Origin: Collinsella aerofaciens
GTDB lineage: Bacteria > Actinomycetota > Coriobacteriia > Coriobacteriales > Coriobacteriaceae
Direction of reading: 5' to 3'
DNA: 64,000 nucleotides
Assembly: GCF_005844325.1 (NCBI RefSeq)
Contig: NZ_SPFY01000003.1
Location: 62,001-126,000 of the forward strand
Shown: positions 11,413 to 19,331 of the stretch, one piece after another
How positions within the stretch are numbered: position 1 is the first letter of the stretch
How the letters are laid out: each line of letters opens with the position of its first letter
Notes under the pieces: model-generated
What the model was told of the DNA's origin: nothing
Databases searched by the model: none
The model's input: only the letters and a program-made list of their open reading frames with translations
Position numbers and translations under genes: made by a program

Positions 11413-12438
11413 ATGCTCGCGTTTAACAACGATTATTCCCACGGCGCACATCCGGCAGTGCTGCAGGCGCTCGTCGACACCAATATGGAGCCGCAGCCCG
11501 GCTACGGTACCGATGCGCACACCGAGCGCGCCAAGCAACTTATTCGCGAGGCCTGCCAGGCCCCTGATGCCGACGTGTTTTTTCTGGTGGGCGGCACGCA
11601 GGCCAACGCGACGGTGATCGACATGCTGCTTGCGCCCTACGAGGGCGTCGTTGCTGCTGAGACTGGCCACGTCGCCTGTCACGAGGCGGGCGCTATCGAG
11701 TTTGGCGGCCACAAGGTGCTCACCATCCCCGGCTACGAGGGCAAGATGCACGCCGAGGACCTCGAGAACTATATCCAGGTGTTCTACGAAAACGAGAGCT
11801 ACGAGCACACGGTGTTCCCGGGTGCCGTGTATGTGAGCCTATCGACCGAGTACGGCACGCTGTACTCCAAGGCCGAGCTCGCGGCGATTCACGCGGTGTG
11901 CCAGAAGCGCGAGATTCCGCTGTTTGTGGACGGTGCTCGCCTGGCCTATGCGCTGGCGGCCGATGAGTGCGACATTACCCTGCCCGAGCTGGCGCAGCTG
12001 TGTGACGTGTTCTACATCGGCGGCACCAAGTGTGGTGCGCTCTGCGGCGAGGCTGTGGTGTTCTGTGGCATGCACGCCCCGGCGCACCCCATTCCGCGTA
12101 TTAAGCAGCATGGCGCACTGCTCGCCAAGGGCCGCCTGATGGGTGTGCAGTTCGAGGCTCTTTTTACCGATGGCCTGTATTTTGAGATTGGTCGCCAGGC
12201 GATTGAGACCGCTCAGGCGCTTCGTCGTGTGCTGCACGAGCGCGGCTACCAGTTCTTCTTGGAGACGCCCACGAACCAGCAGTTCGTGATTCTGCCCAAC
12301 GAGGATATGGCCCGCATTCGCGAGCATGCGGCGATCGAGTACTGGGAAAAGTACGACGATACTCATACGGTAGTGCGCTTTTGCACCAGCTGGGCCACGA
12401 CGCAGGAGGACATCGACGCGCTGGCGGCTGTCCTGTAG
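11413..12438 (+). CDS. threonine aldolase/beta-eliminating lyase family PLP enzyme
   Basis: 341 aa fold-type I pyridoxal-phosphate enzyme. Low-specificity threonine aldolases cleave L-threonine or allo-threonine to glycine and acetaldehyde. Diagnostic segments are MLAFNNDYSHGAHP, VGGTQANATVIDMLL, LFVDGARLAYAL (the cofactor-binding Asp) and YIGGTKCGALCGE with the Schiff-base Lys. Slightly divergent from characterised enzymes, so a related C-S lyase activity is possible. A strong terminator follows. Confidence 0.85.
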   Translation: MLAFNNDYSHGAHPAVLQALVDTNMEPQPGYGTDAHTERAKQLIREACQAPDADVFFLVGGTQANATVIDMLLAPYEGVVAAETGHVACHEAGAIEFGGHKVLTIPGYEGKMHAEDLENYIQVFYENESYEHTVFPGAVYVSLSTEYGTLYSKAELAAIHAVCQKREIPLFVDGARLAYALAADECDITLPELAQLCDVFYIGGTKCGALCGEAVVFCGMHAPAHPIPRIKQHGALLAKGRLMGVQFEALFTDGLYFEIGRQAIETAQALRRVLHERGYQFFLETPTNQQFVILPNEDMARIREHAAIEYWEKYDDTHTVVRFCTSWATTQEDIDALAAVL

Positions 12439-12456
12439 CCTGATGTAATGACGAGG

Positions 12457-12499
12457 GGCCGCCCTGCGCTGGGTTTGGCGCAGGGCGGCCTTTGCTTTT
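12457..12499. terminator. terminator between the threonine-aldolase-like gene and the GNAT gene
   Basis: Perfect 13-bp stem (12457-12469 with 12478-12490), 8-base loop, then TTTGCTTTT. Translation of the following gene begins shortly after it, so that gene must have its own nearby promoter or rely on readthrough. Confidence 0.88.
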
Positions 12500-12515
12500 G
12501 GGGGAGAAGAGTTGT

Positions 12516-13106
12516 ATGACCGAGATGTCCGAGCCGGCGATTCGCCTGGCGACGCCCGAAGACGCGCCGGCGTTGCTTGCCATCTATGAGCCATATGTGC
12601 GCCAGACGGCGATTACCTGCGAATACGAGGTGCCGAGCGTTGAGGAGTTCGCCGGGCGCATCGAGCGTACGCTCAAGCGCTATCCGTACCTGGTGATGGA
12701 GCTGGACGGGCGTCCGATAGGCTATGCCTATGTGAGTCCGCTCAACAGCCGCGAGGCATACGACTGGTCGGTCGAGACGTCGATCTACCTGGCACGCGAT
12801 GTGCGCCATGGCGGGCTGGGTCGCAAGTTGCACGATACGCTCAAGCAATGCCTGATTGCGATGGGCATCACCAACATGTGCGCGCTCATCGCCGTGCCGC
12901 ACGATAAGGACGACGAGTACCTGACGCACAACAGCCAGGACTTCCATGCCCATATGGGGTATCGCCTGGTGGGCGCCTTCGATCGCTGCGCCCAAAAGTT
13001 CGGCCGCTGGTACGACATGTGCTGGATGGAGTTGGTCCTAGCCGAGCGCACGCCCAACCAACCCAAACCGACCTGGTTCCCCGACCTCCCCAAACCTACC
13101 TTTTAG
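12516..13106 (+). CDS. GNAT-family N-acetyltransferase (phosphinothricin acetyltransferase-like)
   Basis: 196 aa. Resembles the PAT/Bar subgroup, which acetylates small amino compounds with acetyl-CoA: IRLATPEDAPALLAIYEPYV, TCEYEVPSVEEF, GYAYVSPLNSREAYDWSVETSIYL, and the acetyl-CoA loop VRHGGLGRKL. GGGGGAG precedes the ATG at 12516. The last codons (PKPTF) lie in a partial copy of the dispersed repeat also found at 20416, 22552 and 30613, so its C-terminus may have been reshaped by that element. Substrate cannot be inferred. Confidence 0.88.
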   Translation: MTEMSEPAIRLATPEDAPALLAIYEPYVRQTAITCEYEVPSVEEFAGRIERTLKRYPYLVMELDGRPIGYAYVSPLNSREAYDWSVETSIYLARDVRHGGLGRKLHDTLKQCLIAMGITNMCALIAVPHDKDDEYLTHNSQDFHAHMGYRLVGAFDRCAQKFGRWYDMCWMELVLAERTPNQPKPTWFPDLPKPTF

Positions 13107-13115
13107 GGACAGGTT
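13093..13115. repeat. partial copy of dispersed repeat B
   Basis: AAACCTACC...GGGACAGGTT resembles, in inverse orientation, part of the 44-bp repeat at 20416, 22552 and 30613. It covers the end of the GNAT gene and its stop codon. Confidence 0.5.
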
Positions 13116-13836
13116 AGCCGATGGGCTCGGTGTATTTGGCGCGGTCGGTGCGTTGGATGCGCTTGGAGACATGGAGCGGGCGGCCGTCGGTGTCGTAGAC
13201 GTAGTCGGTGATCAGGATCAGCGCCTGCCCACGCTCAACGTTGAGCAAAAACGCCTCGTTTTGCGAGGCATAGCACACCTCAAAGGTCTTGTGCCCCTCT
13301 GCCGGCGCGCGATGGAATTCTTGGCGCAGCGTGGCGTAGAGCGAACCGTTGATATCGCGATCGATGAGTGCTTCAAAGCTCGGTGGTAGATAGGTGGTCT
13401 CCAGGCACAGCGGCGCATCGTCCAGATAACGCAGGCGGACAAGTTTGACGAGCTTGCTGCCCACGGCGACATCGAAGAACTTGGCCGCATTGCCCGCGGC
13501 CTTGGCAAAGCCCGAGTCCACCGTGCGCGTGGTGGGCTTCATACCCTGACCCTGGACCTGTGTCGTGTAGCTCGAAAACACCAGGTTGTTCTCGTGGAGC
13601 GCCGGCGTGTCGGCCACAAAGGCGCCACGCCCGCGCTCGGTGCGCACCAGGCCCTCATCAACGAGCACCTTAAGGGCGTGGCGTACGGTGCTGCGCGACA
13701 GCCCCGATTCGTCCATGAGTTCCATCTCGGACGGCAGCTTGTCTCCGCGCGCGTAGGTGCCGGAGGCGATGCGGTCGCGCAGCATGCCCGCCAAGCGCTC
13801 GTATTGGGTCAGTCTCTTTTTAGATGAAGCGTTCAT
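13114..13836 (-). CDS. GntR/HutC-family transcriptional regulator
   Basis: 240 aa. An N-terminal winged helix (about 9-75) carries LPSEMELMDESGLSRSTVRHAL and GRGAFVAD, and a C-terminal UTRA effector domain (about 95-235) follows. HutC-type GntR proteins respond to small sugar phosphates or amino compounds. It is transcribed divergently from the SIS deglycase gene at 14042, and the spacer contains a repeated 18-bp motif, so the pair probably forms a local repressor-target unit. Confidence 0.93.
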   Translation of the reverse strand: MNASSKKRLTQYERLAGMLRDRIASGTYARGDKLPSEMELMDESGLSRSTVRHALKVLVDEGLVRTERGRGAFVADTPALHENNLVFSSYTTQVQGQGMKPTTRTVDSGFAKAAGNAAKFFDVAVGSKLVKLVRLRYLDDAPLCLETTYLPPSFEALIDRDINGSLYATLRQEFHRAPAEGHKTFEVCYASQNEAFLLNVERGQALILITDYVYDTDGRPLHVSKRIQRTDRAKYTEPIG

Positions 13837-13846
13837 GCGATCAACC

Positions 13847-13864
13847 TGTATCTAACCTGTATGC
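13847..13864 (+). promoter_or_regulatory. operator-like repeat, copy 1
   Basis: TGTATCTAACCTGTATGC lies 11 bp from the regulator's start codon and matches 16 of 18 positions with the copy at 13986. Likely binding site of the divergent GntR protein (inference). Confidence 0.55.
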
Positions 13865-13985
13865 GTATCTAATCAAGCATGTATTCAATACAACAACAAA
13901 ACCGCTGGTATCAAGTTATCGAAAACCGTATCAGCAAATTTTTTAAGACAAATATAGCATACAACTAGTCGACATAACCAAAACA

Positions 13986-14003
13986 TGTATGTAACTTGTA
14001 TGC
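13986..14003 (+). promoter_or_regulatory. operator-like repeat, copy 2
   Basis: TGTATGTAACTTGTATGC lies 38 bp upstream of the SIS gene. Being close to both divergent starts, the two copies could repress both genes. Between them the spacer is AT-rich with no other gene. Confidence 0.55.
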
Positions 14004-14041
14004 CATCGAGAGCATCAAACGAGAAGAAAGGCTGATGCACG

Positions 14042-15034
14042 ATGACTACTCAGGAACAGGTTAAGGACGTCGTCTCCCAGGTTTTGGCCGACAAGGCAGA
14101 CAAGGGCGGCATCAAGCGCGTCGTGTGGATTGGCGCCGGCGGATCCAACGGCGGCAACTATCCTGCCCAGTACTTTATGGAGCACGAGGCCACGCAGGTC
14201 GTGAGCTCCAGCTACACCAGCAATGAGTTCGTGCACGCCACGCCCGCCTATGTCAACGAGAACACCCTGGCCGTCGTCGTGTCCATGCGCGGCACCAAGG
14301 AGACCATCGTCGCCGCCCAGGTCGCCAAGGACCACGGCGCCAGCACCATCGCCATCTATGTCGATGAGTCCGGCCTCACCGAGGTCTGCGACTACAAGAT
14401 TCAGTATGACAGCCTGGCCGTCGACGAGTCTTGCATGGGCCGTACCAACTCCGCCGTCGTGACCATGATCGCCATGGAGCTTACGCAGCAGACCGAGGGC
14501 TATGCCGAGTATGAGACCGCTATGGCCGCCTTCGACCTGGTTGACCCCATCTATCGCAAGGCCGTCGAGTACACCCGTCCGCTCGCCGCCAAGTGGGCCG
14601 AGCAAAACGCCGACAAGCCCTGCATCAACGTGATGGCTCAGGGTCCGCTCTTTGGTGCCGCCTACGTCTTTAGCATCTGCAACGTGCAGGAGATGCTGCA
14701 GATCGACTCCTGCACCATCAACACCTGCGACTTCTTCCACGGCCCCTTCGAGATCCTGGACAAGCGCACCTCGCTGTTCCAGCTCATCAGCGTCGGCCGC
14801 AGCCGCTGCAACGACGAGCGCGGCATCCGCTTCGTCAACCAGTACGGTGGCGAGCGCGTCTATCAGCTCGACGCCAAGGAGCTCGGCCTCAACGACGTCA
14901 AGGACAGCGTGAGCGAGTACTTCAATCACCTGATTTTTGCCCCGATCCTCAACAACGTGTACATGCGTGCGCTCTCTGCCGTCACCCACAAGGACTACAT
15001 GACGCGCCGCTACATGTGGAAGCTGGACTACTAG
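14042..15034 (+). CDS. SIS-domain sugar isomerase, FrlB-type deglycase (paralogue 1)
   Basis: 330 aa with two SIS domains (about 23-160 and 185-310). FrlB-type enzymes cleave phosphorylated Amadori products such as fructoselysine-6-phosphate to hexose phosphate and the amine. The C-terminus RRYMWKLDY corresponds to the RRYYGGLVEY end of E. coli FrlB. The Glu/His pair used as acid and base in characterised deglycases, 16 residues apart, is present as Glu217 and His233. The usual GEYFHGP reads CDFFHGP here, so this paralogue is the most divergent of the three. The start follows GAAGAAAGG. Confidence 0.85.
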   Translation: MTTQEQVKDVVSQVLADKADKGGIKRVVWIGAGGSNGGNYPAQYFMEHEATQVVSSSYTSNEFVHATPAYVNENTLAVVVSMRGTKETIVAAQVAKDHGASTIAIYVDESGLTEVCDYKIQYDSLAVDESCMGRTNSAVVTMIAMELTQQTEGYAEYETAMAAFDLVDPIYRKAVEYTRPLAAKWAEQNADKPCINVMAQGPLFGAAYVFSICNVQEMLQIDSCTINTCDFFHGPFEILDKRTSLFQLISVGRSRCNDERGIRFVNQYGGERVYQLDAKELGLNDVKDSVSEYFNHLIFAPILNNVYMRALSAVTHKDYMTRRYMWKLDY

Positions 15035-15070
15035 GGGATAGAGCGGCCTAACAGCTCGATGTCCTCATAA

Positions 15071-15135
15071 GTTGCGGTGGAATAGTTCCTGCTTGGGGGC
15101 TTGAAGCCTCTATTTAGGAACTATTTCACCGCAAC
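15071..15135. repeat. nested inverted repeat (20-bp arms)
   Basis: Arms 15071-15090 and 15116-15135 pair with one mismatch. GGCTT (15098-15102) and AAGCC (15104-15108) form an inner hairpin. No T-run follows on the + strand. It lies between the SIS gene and the DMT transporter. Confidence 0.8.
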
Positions 15136-15206
15136 CGCCCAGTAATCCGCTGGGGGCGGAGGAAAACGGATCACTTATCCGCTCGCCGATTTGTGTCTTG
15201 AAAAAT

Positions 15207-15218
15207 GTATATAACGAC
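15207..15218 (-). promoter_or_regulatory. putative GntR operator, site in DMT transporter promoter
   Basis: The minus strand reads GTCGTTATATAC, matching GACGTTATATAC at 22637 in front of the GntR gene at 22688 in 11 of 12 positions. A second ACTATAACGTAG segment follows immediately. Confidence 0.45.
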
Positions 15219-15265
15219 TATAACGTAGTACGAAACATATTGGAAGCAATACCGAGGAGGCTGCG

Positions 15266-16348
15266 TTGAAGAAGAGCAATCTGGGCTATGTGCTGGTGCT
15301 GATCGCCGCGCTTATGTGGGGCAGCATCGGAATCTTTGTAAACGGCATCTCGGCCATGGGCGTTTCGTCCCAGAGCATGGCTGCCTTTCGCTTGTTGGTC
15401 GGAGCGCTTATCTTGGCGCCGGTCCTGATGTTTATGGGCTGCCGTCCGGGTGAGGGGTCTACCGTGGCTCAGGGTCCGCTGGCCCTGTTCAAGGCAAGCC
15501 CTAAAGAGCTTGTTCCTTGTGCGCTTGTTGGCATCGTCGGTTTGGCCGCCGCTAACACCTGCTATTACGAGTGCATGGGCGAGGTGGGCATGTCCACGGC
15601 CTCGGTGCTGCTCTACACCTCGCCGGTGTTTGGCGTCATGCTCGGCCGCGTGCTTTATCGCGAGGACGTGACCCCCAACAAGCTCGTTGCCATTGTCTTT
15701 AACATCGTAGGCTGCGTGCTTGCAGTGACCAATGGCGACCTTTCCGGTTTTCATTTTTCGGTTTGGGGCGTCACGTCGGGCGTGATTGCAGGCCTTTGTG
15801 GTGCGTCGCTCGCGGTGTTTAGCCGAATAGCAACCAAGACGGTCCACCCGCTGGCTGTCACGTTTTGGGGCTTTGTTTTTGGCGGTGCGGTTATGGCAGC
15901 TATCGCGGCTCCGTGGCCGGATGTCGCCGCGGCAATGTCGCCACAGCTGCTGCTGCTGTTCCTTGGCTTTGGACTCATCCCCACAGCCGTTGCTTACATC
16001 TTATATATGCAGGGTCTGTCCATGGGGCTCGAGACATCGAAAGTTCCCGTCGTAATGTCTTTCGAGACGGTCGTCACCGTACTGGTGGGCATTGGTGTCT
16101 ACGCCGAGCCCGCCGGCGCGATTAAAGTCCTGGGCATCGTGTTGGTGCTCGCGTCCATCCTGATTATGAACACCGACTTCTCCAAGCTGCGCAACAGTGT
16201 GTTTGTCGGTCATGTCATTGAGAGCATGACCTTTAAGCCCAACGCGTGGTGGACCGAAAAATCTCAGGACATGGATCTGTTTAAAGAACGCACCGGCATT
16301 GCGCTGGAACCCACCGTACAGGAAAGCCCCTGGTACTTCGTGCGATAG
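15266..16348 (+). CDS. DMT-superfamily (EamA) transporter
   Basis: 360 aa beginning with TTG, set by GAGGAGG five bases upstream. Two EamA repeats give about ten membrane helices, for example GYVLVLIAALMWGSIGIFVNG and the second repeat from about 170. A 45-residue hydrophilic C-terminal tail after the last helix is longer than usual. EamA proteins export or import metabolites such as amino acids. Its place between a deglycase and the PTS operon, with a shared operator motif, suggests it moves a product such as the released amine (inference). Confidence 0.88.
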   Translation: MKKSNLGYVLVLIAALMWGSIGIFVNGISAMGVSSQSMAAFRLLVGALILAPVLMFMGCRPGEGSTVAQGPLALFKASPKELVPCALVGIVGLAAANTCYYECMGEVGMSTASVLLYTSPVFGVMLGRVLYREDVTPNKLVAIVFNIVGCVLAVTNGDLSGFHFSVWGVTSGVIAGLCGASLAVFSRIATKTVHPLAVTFWGFVFGGAVMAAIAAPWPDVAAAMSPQLLLLFLGFGLIPTAVAYILYMQGLSMGLETSKVPVVMSFETVVTVLVGIGVYAEPAGAIKVLGIVLVLASILIMNTDFSKLRNSVFVGHVIESMTFKPNAWWTEKSQDMDLFKERTGIALEPTVQESPWYFVR

Positions 16349-16493
16349 GGGATTGCGCGCAGGGTCTGACCTGGGGTTATCCAGCTAGCGCCGGCCTACC
16401 CAGCCCAACGTTTCGAGTACGTTAAACCCGTCAACGGTCGATTTTCACCCGCGAACGGTCTTTATACTAATTAGCAATATAAGCAACGTATAA

Positions 16494-16504
16494 GACGTTA
16501 TAAT
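16494..16504 (+). promoter_or_regulatory. putative GntR operator and -10 of the PTS operon
   Basis: GACGTTATAAT shares GACGTTATA with the site at 22637 and contains TATAAT (16499-16504), 27 bp before the IIAB start. A repressor bound here would cover the -10 element. Confidence 0.45.
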
Positions 16505-16530
16505 GACCATAACGAAAAGGAGGAGGCAAG

Positions 16531-17454
16531 ATGAATCAGATCATTCTCGCATCTCATGGCGGCCTGGCCGCAGGCGCCAAAGACACGCTCGAGATGGTTC
16601 TCGGCGACGTGTCGAACGTCCACGTCGTGTCGCTTGCTCGTGACGACAAGGAGCCCATCACCAATAAGGTTGAGGCTATGATCGCCACGTTCAACGCGGA
16701 CGACACCGTCTATGTGCTGACCGATATGCTCGGCAGCTCGGTCAACAACAACATGGTCGAGCTTTCCAAGAACGGCACGAAGTTCACGGTTGTCAGCGGT
16801 TTCAACATCCCGTTGGCGCTCACGCTTGCTATGAGCCCCGCCCCCGTCAAGGGCGCCGAGCTCGCGGCCCTCATCAACGAGGCCCGCACCGGTCTGACCA
16901 ACCCCAACGCACCGGTCGAGGCCGCCGCGGCTCCCGCCAAGAAGGCCAAGGCGTCCCGTCACAGCTCCGGTCCCGCCAAGATCGTCCTCGCACGTCTTGA
17001 CTACCGTCTGCTGCACGGCCAGGTCGTCTTTACTTGGACCACCAAGGTTCAGGCCGAGCGCATCATCGTCGTCGACAACGCTGCCGCCAACGATGACATC
17101 AAGAAGGGCGCTCTTAAGCTGGCCAAGCCCCAGGGCGTGCGCCTGAACGTCTTCACCGTCGAGCGTGCCCTCGCCAAGATGGATAAGCTCAACACCCTCG
17201 GCGAGCGCGTCATGTTCGTCTTTGGCAACACTGCCGAGATGCTGCAGTTCTGTCAGGGCTACAAGCTCGACGCCATCAACCTGGGCGCCACCGCCAACCA
17301 CGACGGTGCCGATCAGGTCGGCGGCAAGGACAGCTCCGTCTTCCTCGACGCCACCCAGAAGGCCGACGTCAACCAGCTGCTCGACATGGGCATCAAGCTC
17401 TATGTCCAGCAGACCCCTACGTATCAGAGCGTCGACATCGACGCCAAGCTGTAA
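16531..17454 (+). CDS. PTS mannose-family IIAB component
   Basis: 307 aa cytoplasmic phosphoryl carrier. The IIA domain (about 1-125) starts MNQIILASHGG with phosphorylation His9. An Ala/Lys linker (about 128-148) leads to the IIB domain, whose phosphorylation site is His162 in LDYRLLHGQV. Phosphate passes from HPr to IIA, IIB and then the sugar entering through IIC/IID. GAAAAGGAGGAGG precedes the start. First gene of the IIAB-IIC-IID-SIS run. The domain layout resembles the Man/Gfr class; the sugar is inferred from the following deglycase. Confidence 0.94.
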   Translation: MNQIILASHGGLAAGAKDTLEMVLGDVSNVHVVSLARDDKEPITNKVEAMIATFNADDTVYVLTDMLGSSVNNNMVELSKNGTKFTVVSGFNIPLALTLAMSPAPVKGAELAALINEARTGLTNPNAPVEAAAAPAKKAKASRHSSGPAKIVLARLDYRLLHGQVVFTWTTKVQAERIIVVDNAAANDDIKKGALKLAKPQGVRLNVFTVERALAKMDKLNTLGERVMFVFGNTAEMLQFCQGYKLDAINLGATANHDGADQVGGKDSSVFLDATQKADVNQLLDMGIKLYVQQTPTYQSVDIDAKL

Positions 17455-17490
17455 TCAACCAGGCTTTTGCCTGACTGAAAGGAGAAGGGT

Positions 17491-18285
17491 ATGAATACGT
17501 TCATCAGTGCGGTGCTCGTCGGCCTCGTCGGCGTGTTCTGCATGTGGGACTCCCGCCTGCTCGGTCGTCTTAACTTCGAGCAGCCCCTCGTTGGCGCTAC
17601 GCTCGTCGGTCTGCTGCTGGGCGATGTGCCCACCGGCCTTGCCGTCGGTGCCGCCGTCGAGCTCGTGTCCATGGGCCTGGTGCAGGTCGGCGCCGCCGTT
17701 CCGCCCGATATGGTCCTGGGCGGCATCGTGGCCGCTGCCTTTGCGTGCCTGACCGATGCTTCCGCCGAGACCGCCATGACGATCGCCATCCCGGTCGCCG
17801 TCCTGGGTCAGCTCCTCGGCATCGTGTTCCGTTCCATCATCGCCGCCCTCACCCATGTGGCAGATAGCGCGATCGATAACGGAAAGTTCAAGACCGCCTA
17901 CCGTATGCACATCTGCGCCGGCTCCGGTCTGTACGCCATCATGTACTTCCTGCCGATCTTCCTCGCCGTCTTTGTTGGCACCGACCTGGTTCAGGCCATC
18001 GTCAACATGGTTCCCGAGTGGCTGTCCACTGGTCTTAACGTTTCGACCAAGATCATGACCGCCTACGGCTTGGCCCTGCTGCTCACCATGATGATCAAGA
18101 AGGGTATGACTCCGTTCCTGTTCATCGGTTTCCTGCTCGCCGCTTACCTCAACCTGTCCGTCATCGCGGTCGCTCTGATCGGTGTGTGCCTGGCTGTCGT
18201 CTTCATGGGCTTCAAGTTCAACGGTTCCCATGCAGCCGCCGGTGTCGATTCCGACTACGATCCGCTCGAAGACGACGAAGACTAA
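17491..18285 (+). CDS. PTS mannose-family IIC component
   Basis: 264 aa polytopic membrane protein. N-terminal helix FISAVLVGLVGVFCMWDSR, then the family pattern PLVGATLVGLLLGDVPTGLAVGA and VSMGLVQVGAAVPPD. Works with IID to form the sugar channel. Starts 36 bases after IIAB behind GAAAGGAGAAGG. The acidic C-terminal tail (DYDPLEDDED) is probably cytoplasmic. Confidence 0.94.
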   Translation: MNTFISAVLVGLVGVFCMWDSRLLGRLNFEQPLVGATLVGLLLGDVPTGLAVGAAVELVSMGLVQVGAAVPPDMVLGGIVAAAFACLTDASAETAMTIAIPVAVLGQLLGIVFRSIIAALTHVADSAIDNGKFKTAYRMHICAGSGLYAIMYFLPIFLAVFVGTDLVQAIVNMVPEWLSTGLNVSTKIMTAYGLALLLTMMIKKGMTPFLFIGFLLAAYLNLSVIAVALIGVCLAVVFMGFKFNGSHAAAGVDSDYDPLEDDED

Positions 18286-18298
18286 GGAGGAACACACT

Positions 18299-19132
18299 AT
18301 GGCAACCGCAACCAAGGACGTGTCCCTGAACAAGAAGGTCAGCCAGTTCTTCTGGCGCTCCTGGGCCATCCAGGCCTCTTGGAACTACGAGCGTCAGATG
18401 AACATGGGCTTCCTCTACGGCATGGTTCCCACGCTCGACCGCCTCTATCCGGACGAGTCCGACCCCAAGCAGCTCGCTGCTAAGAAAGAGGCTTACCACC
18501 GTCACATGGCGTTCTACAACTGCACCCCGCAGACGAGCGCCTTTATCCTGGGCCTCACCGCCTCCATGGAGGAGGAGTACGCCAAGGATCCCGAGAACTT
18601 CGATCCCGATTCGATCAACGCGGTCAAGACCTCCCTCATGGGTCCGCTTTCCGGCATCGGTGACTCCTTCTTCCAGGGTACCATCCGCGTTATCGCTTTT
18701 GGCCTGGGCGTTCAGCTGGCTCAGCAGGGCTCCATCATGGGCCCGATCCTGGCCATGCTCATCTCCATCGTCCCCTCTGTGCTGATCACTTGGTTCGCAG
18801 CCAAGATGGGCTATCAGGGCGGCCACGAGTACCTGAGCAAGCTTCAGGGCGGCGACCTCATGGAGAAGCTCATGTATGTCTGCGGCATCGTGGGCCTTAT
18901 GTCCGTGGGCGGCATGATCGCTACGCTGATCGGCGCCACCACCCCGCTGCAGTTCGCTGAGGGCACCGTTGTTATCCAGGACATCCTGGACGGCATGATG
19001 CCCCAGATGATCTCCCTCGGCCTCACCGGCCTTATGTACTGGCTCATCAAGAAGAACGTCAACACCGGTTGGCTTCTCGCGATCGCCATCGTGGGCGGCA
19101 TCGCCCTCTCCGCGGCCGGCATTCTGGCCTAG
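18299..19132 (+). CDS. PTS mannose-family IID component
   Basis: 277 aa. Starts 13 bases after IIC, behind AAGGAGGAA. The N-terminus is cytoplasmic with FFWRSWAIQASWNYERQMNMGF, typical of IID. The centre has LMGPLSGIGDSFFQGTIRVI, and the last quarter holds membrane helices. Completes the permease with IIC. Confidence 0.94.
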   Translation: MATATKDVSLNKKVSQFFWRSWAIQASWNYERQMNMGFLYGMVPTLDRLYPDESDPKQLAAKKEAYHRHMAFYNCTPQTSAFILGLTASMEEEYAKDPENFDPDSINAVKTSLMGPLSGIGDSFFQGTIRVIAFGLGVQLAQQGSIMGPILAMLISIVPSVLITWFAAKMGYQGGHEYLSKLQGGDLMEKLMYVCGIVGLMSVGGMIATLIGATTPLQFAEGTVVIQDILDGMMPQMISLGLTGLMYWLIKKNVNTGWLLAIAIVGGIALSAAGILA

Positions 19133-19166
19133 TCGCGACCAAGCGCCTAACCGCTTTCCCCCGGGG

Positions 19167-19197
19167 GCCTGCCTGGCATCCCATACCCCAGGCAGGC
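19167..19197 (+). terminator. hairpin after IID
   Basis: GCCTGCCTGG (19167-19176) pairs perfectly with CCAGGCAGGC (19188-19197). Only TTCC follows, so it may attenuate rather than stop transcription into the next SIS gene. Confidence 0.5.
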
Positions 19198-19210
19198 TTC
19201 CATCCCCAAA

Positions 19211-19241
19211 ATGCGACAATGGGACAGTCCCTTTGTCGCAT
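19211..19241. repeat. nested hairpin between IID and the SIS gene
   Basis: ATGCGACAA (19211-19219) pairs with TTGTCGCAT (19233-19241), enclosing GGGA-CAG-TCCC. No T-run. The GGGACAGTCCC core recalls the GGGACAG and GGGGACG cores of the other dispersed repeats in the window. Confidence 0.6.
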
Positions 19242-19331
19242 CCTCAACGGGCCGGCGACTCGGTCCAAATCACGGTAACCCTGCGAGCGCCCGGCAATGT
19301 GGCGCCGCAAAAATCGAAAGGAATGTGTCAG

